Assembly: GCA_030549495.1 (NCBI GenBank)
Contig: JAUIRK010001008.1
Coordinates: forward strand, 248,001 to 312,000
DNA length: 64,000 nucleotides
Direction: 5' to 3'
Source of the DNA: Nectonema munidae
Taxonomy: Eukaryota > Nematomorpha > Nectonematoida > Nectonematidae
Each line of letters opens with the position of its first letter. The stretch's first letter is position 1. Under the pieces are notes generated by a model. The model saw only the letters and a program-made list of their open reading frames with translations, made no database searches and was not told the origin of the DNA. Shown in pieces: positions 23,591 to 34,057 of the stretch. The translations under genes and the position numbers were made by a program.

Positions 23591-24440
23591 AAAAAGACAT
23601 AATATGAGGCTTATGCAAAAAACACCCCAGTCAATGAATAGTAAGCAGACTTATGACAAAAATAACAGCACGAGTGATAATAAAACAAGTACATAACAAT
23701 AATATTATAAGGTATAAAATATAAGTTCATTTGTTTGCCATTTACATTTGTCTAGTATAGTATGTAATCTGTTACAGTCTTACTCTTGCGTTAATAAAGC
23801 AAAACCAAAAAGATTATGTCCAACTTTAAAAATAAGTTTATACAAGTCATATTTATAGTTGCATTATAAAATTAACCTTTACTCGAGGAAATTCGAAAAA
23901 ATGATTTATAACAAATATTTTTTGTAATAAAGCAAAATAAAACATTAAATTTAATAAAGAATATTTTTGGACAAAATTTTTGTATTTCTTGTTTTAATTT
24001 ATAATTTACCATGTGTTTTTACAATTACAACATAAAAATAAAGTATGATCCTTGCAAATATATTTGCCACACTGACTACCCTTTCTTGTTACCCCTTTTC
24101 TAAGCTTATAATTTGTCGAAGAGCAGTAACGTGTAACGGTGGGTGTTGTAGTTGTTCACTAGTTTTGGTGAAACCGTAAAAAGAAAGCCGACATGCTAGT
24201 AAATGAACTTTCGCTTCTGATTTTCATAGACCTTTCAGTTAGAGCTAGACTAGATACCTTATAAAGCAATTCCTGTCTATTTTGAAACAGATGGGTAAGC
24301 ACTTCGATTTTAACTATCATATTAATCAGCTGTTATTAGCAGGAATGTAGAGAACATTAGTAAAAATCGCTATTGACCTAAAATTTTGAAATTTTTCAAT
24401 GAATGATCACGAAGAAAATGGTTTCAGCTGTATAACTTAA
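23590..24440. other. Gene-free AT-rich stretch
   Basis: No gene, pairable repeat end or tandem unit recognised. Confidence 0.45.
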
Positions 24441-24499
24441 AAACTTAATTATTTAAAAATACTTAGTATAAAAACACATATTCCAAATAAATTTTTAAT

Positions 24500-25430
24500 A
24501 TTTTTTAATACTAAATCCGCCATTCTGGTTTCATTTCTGGGCCCATTTTTTACATTTAAGATGTGAAAATACCTATAAGTGTTAATCAAATGTGCAGTTT
24601 ACATCTAAAATTGTCTCCAAAAACATTCATTCAAATTTTTCATGAAATATATGTTTTTATACCAAATTGATCTTGCTGGTTTCGTTTCTGAACTGTTTTC
24701 ACATTTAGAGGTTTTAAAATATCTGTCAGGCTCAATCAAATTTGCTGTTTACTTCTAAAATCTATCTCCAAAAATATTCAACCATGCTAGTTTTACCTCT
24801 GAAATCAGTTTTTGCATTTAGAGGTTTTAAAATATCTGTCAGTGTCAATCAAATTTGCGGTTTACGTCTGAAAACTATCTCTACAAATATTCATTCTAAT
24901 ATTAGATGAAATATATGTTTTATACCAAATCAACCATGCTAGTTACATTTCTAGACTCAGTTTTTGCTTTTAATGTTTGAAAATATCTGCAAGCGTCAAT
25001 AAAATATGTGGTTTAAATTTGAAAAGTGTTTTCAAATATATCTCAAATTTTATAGGAAATATATATATTTATACCAAATCAACCATGCTAGTCTAGTATG
25101 ACTCAATTTTTAATCAAATTTGGGATTTACGTCTGAAAACTATCTCCAAAAATATTCTCTTTTATTTTACATGAAATATATGTTTTTATACAAAATCAAC
25201 CATGATAGTTTATTTCTGAAATCAGTTTTTGCATTTAGAGGTTTTAAAATGTCTAAACGTGTCGATCAAATGTTTGATTTACGTCTAATGTCTACAAAAA
25301 TATTTTTGAAATTTAAATAAAATATCTATTTTTATGACAAATGGAAGATGTTGGTTTCATTTTTGGACTCAGGTTTGGCATTTATGGTTTTAAAATATCT
25401 GGAAGCTTCAATCACATTTGCGAAAAACTT
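24500..25430. repeat. Degenerate ~165-bp tandem array
   Basis: About five to six copies of a unit run through the region. Recurring blocks are TTTTATACCAAATCAACCATG, TTGCATTTAGAGGTTTTAAA, GTCAATCAAATTTGCGGTTTA and CTATCTCCAAAAATATTCAT. Copies differ by substitutions and internal deletions, so it is an old satellite-like array. The 66-residue frame at 25120 is a by-product. Confidence 0.85.
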
Positions 25431-25682
25431 TTTTCAAGGATTTATTTTTAACAGATTTTTTCCTCTATCAGAGTATTCTGATTAAAGAATTTTCTTGATG
25501 ATCTAGGCTTTTTTTTATCAGTATTCAGGCCTGAATATTTGCCAACCAATCTCAGTTCAAAGGTTTTTTCTGATGAATCATTCGTGATGTTCATTGTTCA
25601 ATTACAAAAAGTTGTCCACCTTCTCCATCTAAAAGATTCCCTATTTCACGCAAAAAGAAAAATATGGACAAATTCAATTTAA

Positions 25683-25812
25683 CCCATTTAAGACCAAGCA
25701 AAGCAGACGATATCTAAAAAAACGCAGACGATTTATATTCAAAGTCATTGAAAAAAGCAGACGAAGATGAAATTACTTATGTTCCAAAATAGGAACATTG
25801 GTCGTAAATGGG
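25683..25812. mobile_element. 130-bp piggyBac-type MITE, copy 1
   Basis: Inverted ends CCCATTTAAGACCAA and (right, inverted) CCCATTTACGACCAA lie directly inside TTAA on both sides (25679-25682, 25813-25816). The inside has three GCAGACGA words. It is nearly identical to copies at 53334-53464 and 54576-54705. Confidence 0.92.
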
Positions 25813-25819
25813 TTAAATT

Positions 25820-26410
25820 AAAAAATATATTGATAGTGACTAAATTCGCATATATTGGCATCTGTGCCATTTTTAATAATTCTGACCTATTGTAAATTAT
25901 CAGATTACCTACAATTCTTAGTTAAATGATACTTGTAATCCTATGTGAAAAGCTATAGATTAAAAGATTTTTCATTTGTAAAAGAAGAACTTCTTTTTCA
26001 CGGTCAAAATCTTTTTTGAAGCACCCAATATTAGATCATTACACCACTTCCTAGTTCATTAGAGCATGGTAGATCTTCCATTTAATCAATATACATATCT
26101 TTTTTTAATTATTTCTTTTGATCACACGTTCTCTTTTCAATTAGTTTTTAGGTTGCTTCCTTCTTGATGAGCTGTCAAATATAAATCAATTTTTTTGATA
26201 GGTTTGATAAAAAAAAATGGACATCACTACTGAATTCAGCATAGTTGAAATATATAGCTAACATTAAAAATATTTATAAAAACTTATTAATATCTGAGAA
26301 AAAAAAGGGAGCACTTATATCTTGACAATATTAGCAAGTTTGAAATACTCCTTATTTAAAAATCGAGTCTGAAATATTTCACACGAAAAAACATAAAAAT
26401 TCTATAGCTC
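25820..26410. other. Gene-free AT-rich stretch
   Basis: Nothing recognised between the MITE and the piggyBac fragment. Confidence 0.45.
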
Positions 26411-26414
26411 ATCT

Positions 26415-26935
26415 ATAGTTACACAGCTTGTTGGAAACTGAATTTTTGTCTCTGAAATTTGTTTTGAATGCACCTTACCAATCTAACAGAATTGACGCTT
26501 TCTCTCTTTGAATCAAATCGTATGAAAGTACGAACGATAATGAACACATCTCTACTAACTGCAGCTTTTAAAAATAGATTTGTGTATTTTTCTAAAAAGA
26601 TAATTGATGTCAATCTATTTTGTCCTTTGATTGCCGATATATAAAAAAACAAGCGAATGAAACCACCAAATGTTCGATTGAATGTAGAAACGAATTTTAA
26701 TATTACTTGTATCTGTTGAATTCATAAATGTGATAAACATATTCTCGGTGAAGAAAAGACTAAAATATTTTATTGCATCTTTCACATTTTTGACATTACT
26801 TTTTGGATGGGTGTGGAAAAAATTTTTTCTTGAAGATCTCTGCTTACCCAAAAAATTTTATTCAATCTGGTGCTTTAAAGGAATCTCTCTCTTTTTGATC
26901 AATTTCTTCCTCTTCATCGTTGTTTGTTGAACTCA
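26415..26935 (-). mobile_element. piggyBac transposase N-terminal fragment
   Basis: On the minus strand, 'KGQNRLTSIIFLEKYTNLFLKAAVSRDVFIIVRTFIRFDSK' (split over two frames with the upstream part) matches the pre-catalytic helical region of piggyBac transposases. It is clearly related to 'KASIGRDMFILVHVFLRFDDK' of the element at 44289-46951. The catalytic blocks are absent and no terminal repeats were found. Confidence 0.6.
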
Positions 26936-26939
26936 GGCG

Positions 26940-28990
26940 TTAACATCACTTAGGGAAAAATATCTGAACCAATTTCTGGCAAGGATTAGAAAGATAGAGT
27001 GGATGGAATAAAAATTCCAATAAACAAATGGTGTGCTTTCAGTCAGAACACGGTATTTATTGACCCTGTTTGCCTCAAGGTGGCAAAAAAATCTCGCTCT
27101 ATTGCATTATTTTTCAACGCAGAGTGAATTTGTTTCAAGTATTGGAAGGCATTCAAAAATTTTAAGCAATTTTTTTTATCCATAATGAGAAAGCCATTTT
27201 CATCTCTTCTGTTGGTCTAATAAATCAGGTATATTGCATCCCAGATGTTAATCAGAAAATAGACAGAAAAATTGCTTTATCACTGTTTTAGGAAGACATG
27301 GCATAATCATATAACTAATAATGAAATCAAAACAGCTTACTTTTATTCTAGTTTAAAGTTGATTTATAGAAAATCTATATTTTGATATTTGTTATGTAAA
27401 TACTATTTAGAAGTATAAAATGAAAGCACACTTTTTTATCAACAGTGCTGGCGTACTGTTTTTCAAGTAAAGAAATAATAGTGTAGAAAACATCAGAGTA
27501 CGTAAATGGATAGCATGACTAATGTAATTTGTTTTATTGAAACATATTTTTAATTTACTATTCCTACTACTAGATGGGAGTCTCTATATATATCTTATGT
27601 AAAAATAAAGATAAAATCTGGATGAATGAAACTATATCCCCTTAGTACAGTTCAAGCCATAAAGTGCAAAAATTTGAAAGCTTTCATGCTCTGCATAAAA
27701 AATTAAAAACAGAAAATAACTCCAGCAACTAATTTCATGTGTTTTTGATTCATTGTCCTTGTTTTGGGTAAATTATGGTAAAGTACAAATTTTTTATTCG
27801 AACTATTGTGTCTCTCCCTCTTTGTAGCATCTTTATAGTAAGTAAACGTTTCGTTTTTTCTTGATTATTTATTGAAGTATGTGGAAATAATTTCAAGAAA
27901 ATATGGATATTTGAAAAAATAAGATACTCTCAAGTATAGTAGTTTATAGTGGGGCAATTGTTTCTAATAACATGAAGAAAACTAGTCTTTCAATTAAAAA
28001 AATCGCCTGTGAACAATGTAGATGGCGTTAATTTCATTGTTTTTTATTAGTTTTTGGCATTTAACTAGTATTTCATTTATTTATTTGTTACATCAAATAG
28101 TACACAAACAAATATCAAAATACATATTAATCTTAATATGGGTTAAGTATATTTTATTTTGACTAAACTAAGTTTGAAAAAACATCATAACAATATTTTT
28201 AGCAAAAGTGTCACGTGATGTATGTCTAAGTGATTACAGATGAATTAGGAAAATTAACTTTTGATAAAACAAATAGAGGAAAAGTGTGTTTACGACACTG
28301 GTAAAATATCATGAACTATGAAAATAAATGCGATTTAATAACAGAAGCAGAAAAGTTGAAGAGCCAATTCACGATGGAAGCAAAAGAATCTTTATCGAGT
28401 ATGAAGAATAGAGAAGTAAGTGGTTCCTCAGGAGTAACATAAAAACATTATGTTGCATCAGGGCATGGGCTTGAAACTCTTTATTAAATTCATAATGAAT
28501 TTTCATACGATGGGAAAATACAAAGAAATGGATAGCTAAATTGCCACATGGTATAATGATGATCTCTGACATGAGTTCAAGACGTTTCGTGCCTAGATTT
28601 CATAATATTTTGGTTACCAAAGGTCCTTAAATGCTCAAGCTTATAAAACAAAATGAAAGGAATGTAAGATTTTGAATAAGGTTAGATTAAGCCAAACTTA
28701 ATATCATCTATCTGAGCCCACACAAATAAAATTTATAGAAAAGGCTGTAAAGATAACTGATAATGATAAACTGTTTTTATTTTTTTAACTAAGACCAATA
28801 TTTTTACTACTTACTTTTAATTAAAAAAATTGGCAATTTGATAAGAATTTTTCCTGTTATGTTCTTAATTCTAAAAAGTGTAGCAGGGCGTTCTGAAGAG
28901 AAAAAATTTGTTGGAGTGATTTGAAGTAGTGATAGAGTAGAAGGAACCCCTTACATATATTTACATGATAAACTTAAAGTAAAAATTGTA
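26940..28990. other. Gene-free stretch with one dispersed repeat
   Basis: About 2 kb without a supported gene. The only recognised content is the dispersed repeat at 27690-27900. A minus-strand frame at 28369-28572 has no recognisable features. Confidence 0.45.
27690..27900 (-). repeat. Dispersed repeat, copy A
   Basis: The reverse complement matches 51534-51745. The strongest block is TTCCACATACTTCAATAAAT followed by AATCAAGAAAA and ACTATAAAGATGCTACA. The match then weakens into an AT-rich part. Family unknown; no coding content. Confidence 0.7.
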
Positions 28991-29021
28991 ATTTAGATTT
29001 TTAAAATCAAAATTCTGAATT

Positions 29022-30440
29022 TTATAACGATTTTTCCTTTCTTGTTCTTAATTTGAAAAACTGTTGAAAATAAAAATACAGAAGAAAGAGAGAAAAGCAT
29101 GTGAAGGATAAAAAAGAAATTATTTGCGGAAAGAGGAAAGGCCATTTTGAAGGTGCCTGGAATGCGTGTGAAGCTAATAACGTAGAAATGAAGAGGATGT
29201 ACACAATAAGTGTAGCAGAGCATTTTAAGGAGAAAAAAATTTCTTGAAATGACTTGACGAAGTAATGATAAACTAGAAGGAAGCACGTAATGACGACGTA
29301 AAATTGTAAGAGAATGCCATCCTTACAAGCTAACGGATACATGCTCGCTGTGGAAAGTAGGGAGAAGTGGAAGGTGGCAATGGGATATTCGGGCATCAGC
29401 ATCAGAAGAGGAACGCCGGCCAATAAAATACTCTTCTCATGTACTTGATAGGAGAAGAGGTAGAAGGATAAGGCGCAATTGAAGAGTGACACTTTCAAAT
29501 TGAGGAGTGTGGGTTTCAGCAGGCAATGCACGCTAGTGGGAAACGCAAATAAGAGAGTGAGCGCTGCGCTCAAACTGACCAGATAGCCCTGGCTGAAGTA
29601 ATTGCGAAGCTTGAAGAGAATGTTAAAGGTGCACCAAAAATTGGAAACCTTGTCCTCAAAGATGCCTCTTTTGAGGGGAAATATGCGGGATATGACCTTA
29701 AGGTATAATGATGATTTGCCTTGAAGAAAAGGACACCATAAGATTGTGAAAGTCATCATCAAAGTAAGGAGAAGGCAACAAATGGCAAAAAGCTTTTCAA
29801 CGAATTTCCGTTTATGCATTACGCATCCCAGAAGGTAGAAAAATATTGGGAACGCGTGGTATAATTGCATTTGTTTGAAATTCAGAGAAAGTGTAAAGAA
29901 AAAAACACACACCACATTTCTTCGTAATGAAGGATGCGTCTTCAAAAAGCAGATCGAAGTGAGAAAGAGGCCAAGACTAACGCAGTTGTACTGGAAATGG
30001 GCGTGGTCTATGACTACAAGTGCGGGATAGAGCAAGAAGATGAGTAAGTGCGTGGCATCTCGGCAGAGAAGAAAAATAGAAGGAAGGTAAAATACAATTT
30101 CAGAGATAATGACTGAGAGTCGCATGAAAACTTTATGCTGGATATCATGTAAGCCTCTGGATGTGTCAAGTACGATCCATGATTCATTAAACTTTGATGA
30201 AAGATAGCCCAAGAACCAGCTATGGTATGCTGTTAAAGGAGGATAATCGAGCCCCCAGTAATTCAAGTCATTTTGAGAAGAATTCACATACCAATCTTCA
30301 ATAGGTAAATTGTATGTTATTTCCATCCAATGACGCTGCGCTTCAAAGTCTCCGTACATAGGTGGCGTTTCAAACCCGGAATATTTTCCAAGTGAGACGA
30401 GCCATTTCAAAGTATAAACAAATAACAAAACAAATATCAT
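29022..30440 (-). CDS. ALG6: Dolichyl-P-Glc:Man9GlcNAc2-PP-dolichol alpha-1,3-glucosyltransferase
   Basis: This 472-residue, single-frame protein (human ALG6 507) adds the first glucose to the dolichol-linked N-glycan precursor on the lumenal side of the ER. It is a multi-pass GT-C enzyme, with hydrophobic segments throughout. Diagnostic blocks are YSGFETPPMYGDFEAQRHWM (residues ~20-39, the first lumenal loop with the conserved acidic GD-EAQRHW), NYWGLDYPPLTAYHS (~61-75), DHAHFQYN (~144-151), NFKQMQLYHA (~186-195), GIFEDKVSNFWC (~262-273) and YQVHEKSILL (~334-343). LDYPPLTAYHS separates it from ALG8, which has DWPP at that place. The start is the first Met before the opening hydrophobic helix. 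GC is visibly higher than in the flanks. No introns, stops or frame breaks were seen, so it appears functional. Confidence 0.95.
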   Translation of the reverse strand: MIFVLLFVYTLKWLVSLGKYSGFETPPMYGDFEAQRHWMEITYNLPIEDWYVNSSQNDLNYWGLDYPPLTAYHSWFLGYLSSKFNESWIVLDTSRGLHDIQHKVFMRLSVIISEIVFYLPSIFLLCRDATHLLIFLLYPALVVIDHAHFQYNCVSLGLFLTSICFLKTHPSLRRNVVCVFFFTLSLNFKQMQLYHAFPIFFYLLGCVMHKRKFVEKLFAICCLLLTLMMTFTILWCPFLQGKSSLYLKVISRIFPLKRGIFEDKVSNFWCTFNILFKLRNYFSQGYLVSLSAALTLLFAFPTSVHCLLKPTLLNLKVSLFNCALSFYLFSYQVHEKSILLAGVPLLMLMPEYPIATFHFSLLSTASMYPLACKDGILLQFYVVITCFLLVYHYFVKSFQEIFFSLKCSATLIVYILFISTLLASHAFQAPSKWPFLFPQIISFLSFTCFSLFLLYFYFQQFFKLRTRKEKSL

Positions 30441-30444
30441 TATA

Positions 30445-31092
30445 TTAAAAAAATAGCCACAAATTTCAGTTCGTCCTGTTTATATTTGTAATTATCAGCA
30501 GTTATGGCAGGATTCGTAGCTGACAGTTCACTGAACAAAAAAAATTAAATAAATTTTAAATTATAAAAAAAAGTTTTGCCTCTCCGCTTCGCAAATCTTT
30601 AGGATGTACCCCTCTGATAGATATATACAATGACAGGTATGAAGTCGTGAATTATAATTTGATCATTTTGGTAAAAATTGAAACTTTAAAATCTTCAAAA
30701 TAAAACTTCATTGAAAGGCTACAAACCTTAAATTAATAGGAATTCGCTATTCAATTCCTTAAGTGATACGGAATAATTAAATGATAATAAATTTGTACAA
30801 GTGCCGATTAAACTCTATACAAAGAAAGGGGGACGCCGATTTGCTTATTTCCCTCGAAAGTGTGCCTCTGATATATAGGTAAACTTAAAAAGGTTATGAG
30901 ATCTAGCAAGAGTATAATTTTGCACGGGAATTGTTTTGATATTATGCATTTGAAAGGATTAAGATTTTGAACAAAAAGTAGATTAGGGTACTGTATTTAA
31001 ATAATTTTTGAATTAAATTATCCAGATTACATATTTTTTGATTTGTATTGAAGAGTATGATAGATAATATAACTGATCCTTCAGATACAATA
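30445..31092. other. Upstream of ALG6; transposon ends only
   Basis: The ALG6 promoter should lie just above 30440. GGATGTACCCCTCTG near 30602-30616 and GTGTGCCTCTG near 30862-30872 look like inverted ends of the CAGGGGCGCACATCC family. Neither could be paired into a whole element. Confidence 0.4.
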
Positions 31093-31100
31093 ATCTAGAG

Positions 31101-32051
31101 CAGTGATTCTCATTTTTTTTATGGAATCTTTTTAAAATGAAAATTGTTACTAATTGTATTTTTCAGCTAGTTTTATTCATCAAAAATATAAGAATAAATA
31201 AGCCATACTTATTCACTATTTTTAATTATTTACTCAATTAATTTTATACTTTTAACTGTTTATCTTTTAAAAATTAATACGATTTTATAAAATATTCAAA
31301 AATTGACAATTTTTTTTCGAAAAAATATGTTGTTTAGTGTGAGAGTTGAACTGATATTTGAGGCAAAATGTTATGTCAGGTTCCAATGAAGTCATTCACG
31401 ATCTTATCTCCTCTATCAATAATATTTAGTGATTTCGATTTCTTGAATGCAGATGAAGAAGTTAAAAATAAGATATATTTTAATTACTTTTATTATCAAA
31501 CCTGATTCAACAATATATGAAGATGGGAAAGCAGCAACACAACTGAGCTTCTTACCATGATATATGATTTTTTCCAGTTTCAAAAAACATTTTCTCTACA
31601 AAATTAAATTTTTTATTCAACAAACATTAAAATTTTATTTTTAATATGGATCCTTTGCAAAATTTGATGGACTCCAAAATTGAAATATCCTAATATGGAC
31701 GCTCGTAAAAATATTGTGGACGCATTCGGGGTCCAGATGGACCACGTTGAGAAACACTAATATACTGCAGGATTCTTCAAACAACCGCCCTGGGAAAAGT
31801 GATTTGGGCCCCATTACTTTCCATGACACTTCAAAAGTTAAAAGTTTTTGAATTTAAGTAAAATAAAAAATTAATACCCTACTAATATACTTATATTTGA
31901 ATATATTTTGACATAGATTATAAAAAAGAAAAGTATTATAGTTGTTTTACTTAATATATCGTATCGGTTTACCTTCAATGAAAATTTAGGCCCTAAAGTT
32001 AATTTCAATAAAATTTTGGTCAGGCATGTAAAAGAGGTTGAAGAACACTGA
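31101..32051. mobile_element. Non-autonomous hAT element
   Basis: Left end CAGTGATTCTCA and right end GGTTGAAGAACACTG are inverse of each other. The flanks are ATCTAGAG (31093-31100) and ATCTAGGG (32052-32059), 7 of 8 matching. A second right-end-like sequence, CCACGTTGAGAAACACTA, lies inside at about 31742-31759, so another related copy is probably nested or partly duplicated. No transposase remains. Confidence 0.72.
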
Positions 32052-32749
32052 TCTAGGGCAATCAGTTACCCTAAAGAAAAAAGACTAAAAAAGTAATAAT
32101 CAAAGCTTATTTATTCATTTTAAAGGCCTAATACTTTGAAAATTTAAATTACGTTTGAATATGATTTGGGCATTACAGACAGAATTTAATTATTTTTTTT
32201 TGGAGTTTATTAAAAAAATTTATGTAATTTTAATTAAATTTTTATGTTTTCAAAGTTTTAATCATATAAATAATTAGATCAATGCACCACATTTAGTAAT
32301 TTGATAAATGATGTGTAGAATATGTGAAAACCCGTATTCTTTGTTATGAGAGAGAGAGAGAGATAGAGAAATTTTACGGAAGGTTATTGAAGTGTGAAGT
32401 GCACATATATATTTATATATTTATAATGATATATACAAAATTTACAATCTAATATGATGGAAGTAATTAATAATTATTTATAGAGACTATATTTCGTTTT
32501 AAAAATCTGATAGAAATTTATTAAAGTTACAAGAAACAACATTGAGAATATGGTTTCAAAATATGTACACAATTCCAAGGGCACACTAGTAGCGTTTTTA
32601 ATAGCAAATCCACAAATATTATGACAACAGGTTTTGGTCTCAAGTCTCTCTATAAAAGGTCGCTCTAATACCAAATTTTCACTGTTTTGCACTGATTTCA
32701 TTGCTATGTCAACCTGAATAAAATCCTCTGCTAAAATCAAGGAAGCTTA

Positions 32750-33290
32750 TGAAAAAGTGGATCTGTTCGTAAATGTATCCGTCTTTGACAGTTTCTAGAT
32801 GTAGAGGAAGCACTTTTCATCTGGTTTGAAAATTCACGTTCAAAGAACATCCCCTTGTCCGGGCCTATTTTACAAGCCAAAGCAACAAAACTTGCAACAG
32901 ATATTCAGCACCCTGACTTGTAGTGACGGCTAGCTGACAAGGTTTAAGGAGAAACATGATAACTACATCAGTGGAGAGTCCAAGTGTGTGACAGACAATC
33001 AGGTGGAAGACTTGTTCTCCAGTACCTTACCAAGCTTCCTTGACAAGTACAGTCCGAATGGATATACAATGCAGACTAGACAGGACTGTCCTATAAACTT
33101 CTTCCTTCTAAGTCACTCACATTCAAAGGTGAGGAACGTTTGAGTGGGAAGTTGTCCAAAGAGAGACTCACTGTACTTCCTTGCGCAAACCTGACTGCAC
33201 AGATAAGGTTCCACTCTTTGTAATTGGAAAATCAGCAAAGCCACTTTCTCAACTCAAACAAAGATGTATGAATGATTTTCTTGTATCAAA
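32750..33290 (+). mobile_element. Tigger/jerky-type transposase fragment
   Basis: Plus-strand frames give 'VEEALFIWFENSRSKNIPLSGPILQAKA', 'YNAD' (followed by 'TGLSYKLLPSKS'), 'KGEERLSGKLSKERLTVLPCANLT' and 'LFVIGKSAK', the central part of a CENP-B-like Tigger transposase. Several frame changes break it. GC is higher than in the surroundings. It is not a close copy of the Tigger at 34058. GCCACTCACTAGTTCCCCAATT near 33396 might belong to its right end. Confidence 0.7.
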
Positions 33291-33299
33291 TACTGAATA

Positions 33300-34050
33300 A
33301 ATGACTTTATTTAACATTTGATTGTGTTTTTTATTTTGTACTGTGTTGGTAAAATATCAAGATTAGAAATGTTATACTCAGATTCTCAAATTATCGCCAC
33401 TCACTAGTTCCCCAATTATCCCCCATAAACAAAACCTCTACCGTGGCATGTTTTTTAAAAAAACAATATTAATTAAAAATAAAAAAAACTCAGTTAATGA
33501 AAATTCGTGAAATAAATATTAGTTTTAAAGTATTATTGAAACCATAAAATAAAAATCATGTTTTTATAAAGAAGTTTTCTTAAGGTTGGCGCAAATTAGT
33601 CATGCCCCCTGTTTACTGATAATACTAAGTCTCTAACTTGTTTTTTAACAGAAAAATTTTGTGCTTTTGAATACCAAATTCTCCCATTTTATGTGAAATT
33701 TTATTTTTGTTTCCAAAATAAAATTTATTTATTTATATGTTTAATTTTCTCCTAATTAGACTGTCTTCTCTTAGACTATTTTAAATTTTATTTTAGTCTT
33801 TATTTATAGGGTCAAAGTCATTAAAAAGTTTTGGATTCGATTTTTGACTTATTTATGAAGAAATAAAAACAAGTTGCCATTTAGTGTTGATAGAATATAA
33901 AAAGTTTGGTGAACACTCTTCTATAGCATATAAAACAATCCAAAACTTTACATGTTTTCTACTCATTGATGAATTATTGTTTAACGGTTTTTTTGATTAT
34001 GGAAATTAAATTGATGAAGATCTTTGTTATGTAGAAAATTATTCTAAAAA
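33300..34050. other. Gene-free AT-rich stretch
   Basis: No gene recognised between the two Tigger elements. Confidence 0.45.
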
Positions 34051-34057
34051 TGTAATA

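Noticed and set aside
28369-28572. 67-residue minus-strand frame
   Set aside because: No family resemblance or exon signals; hydrophobic composition is expected from AT-rich sequence.
29022-30440. ALG8 as the identity of the glucosyltransferase
   Set aside because: The LDYPPLTAYHS and GD-EAQRHWMEI blocks are those of ALG6; ALG8 has a DWPP motif instead.
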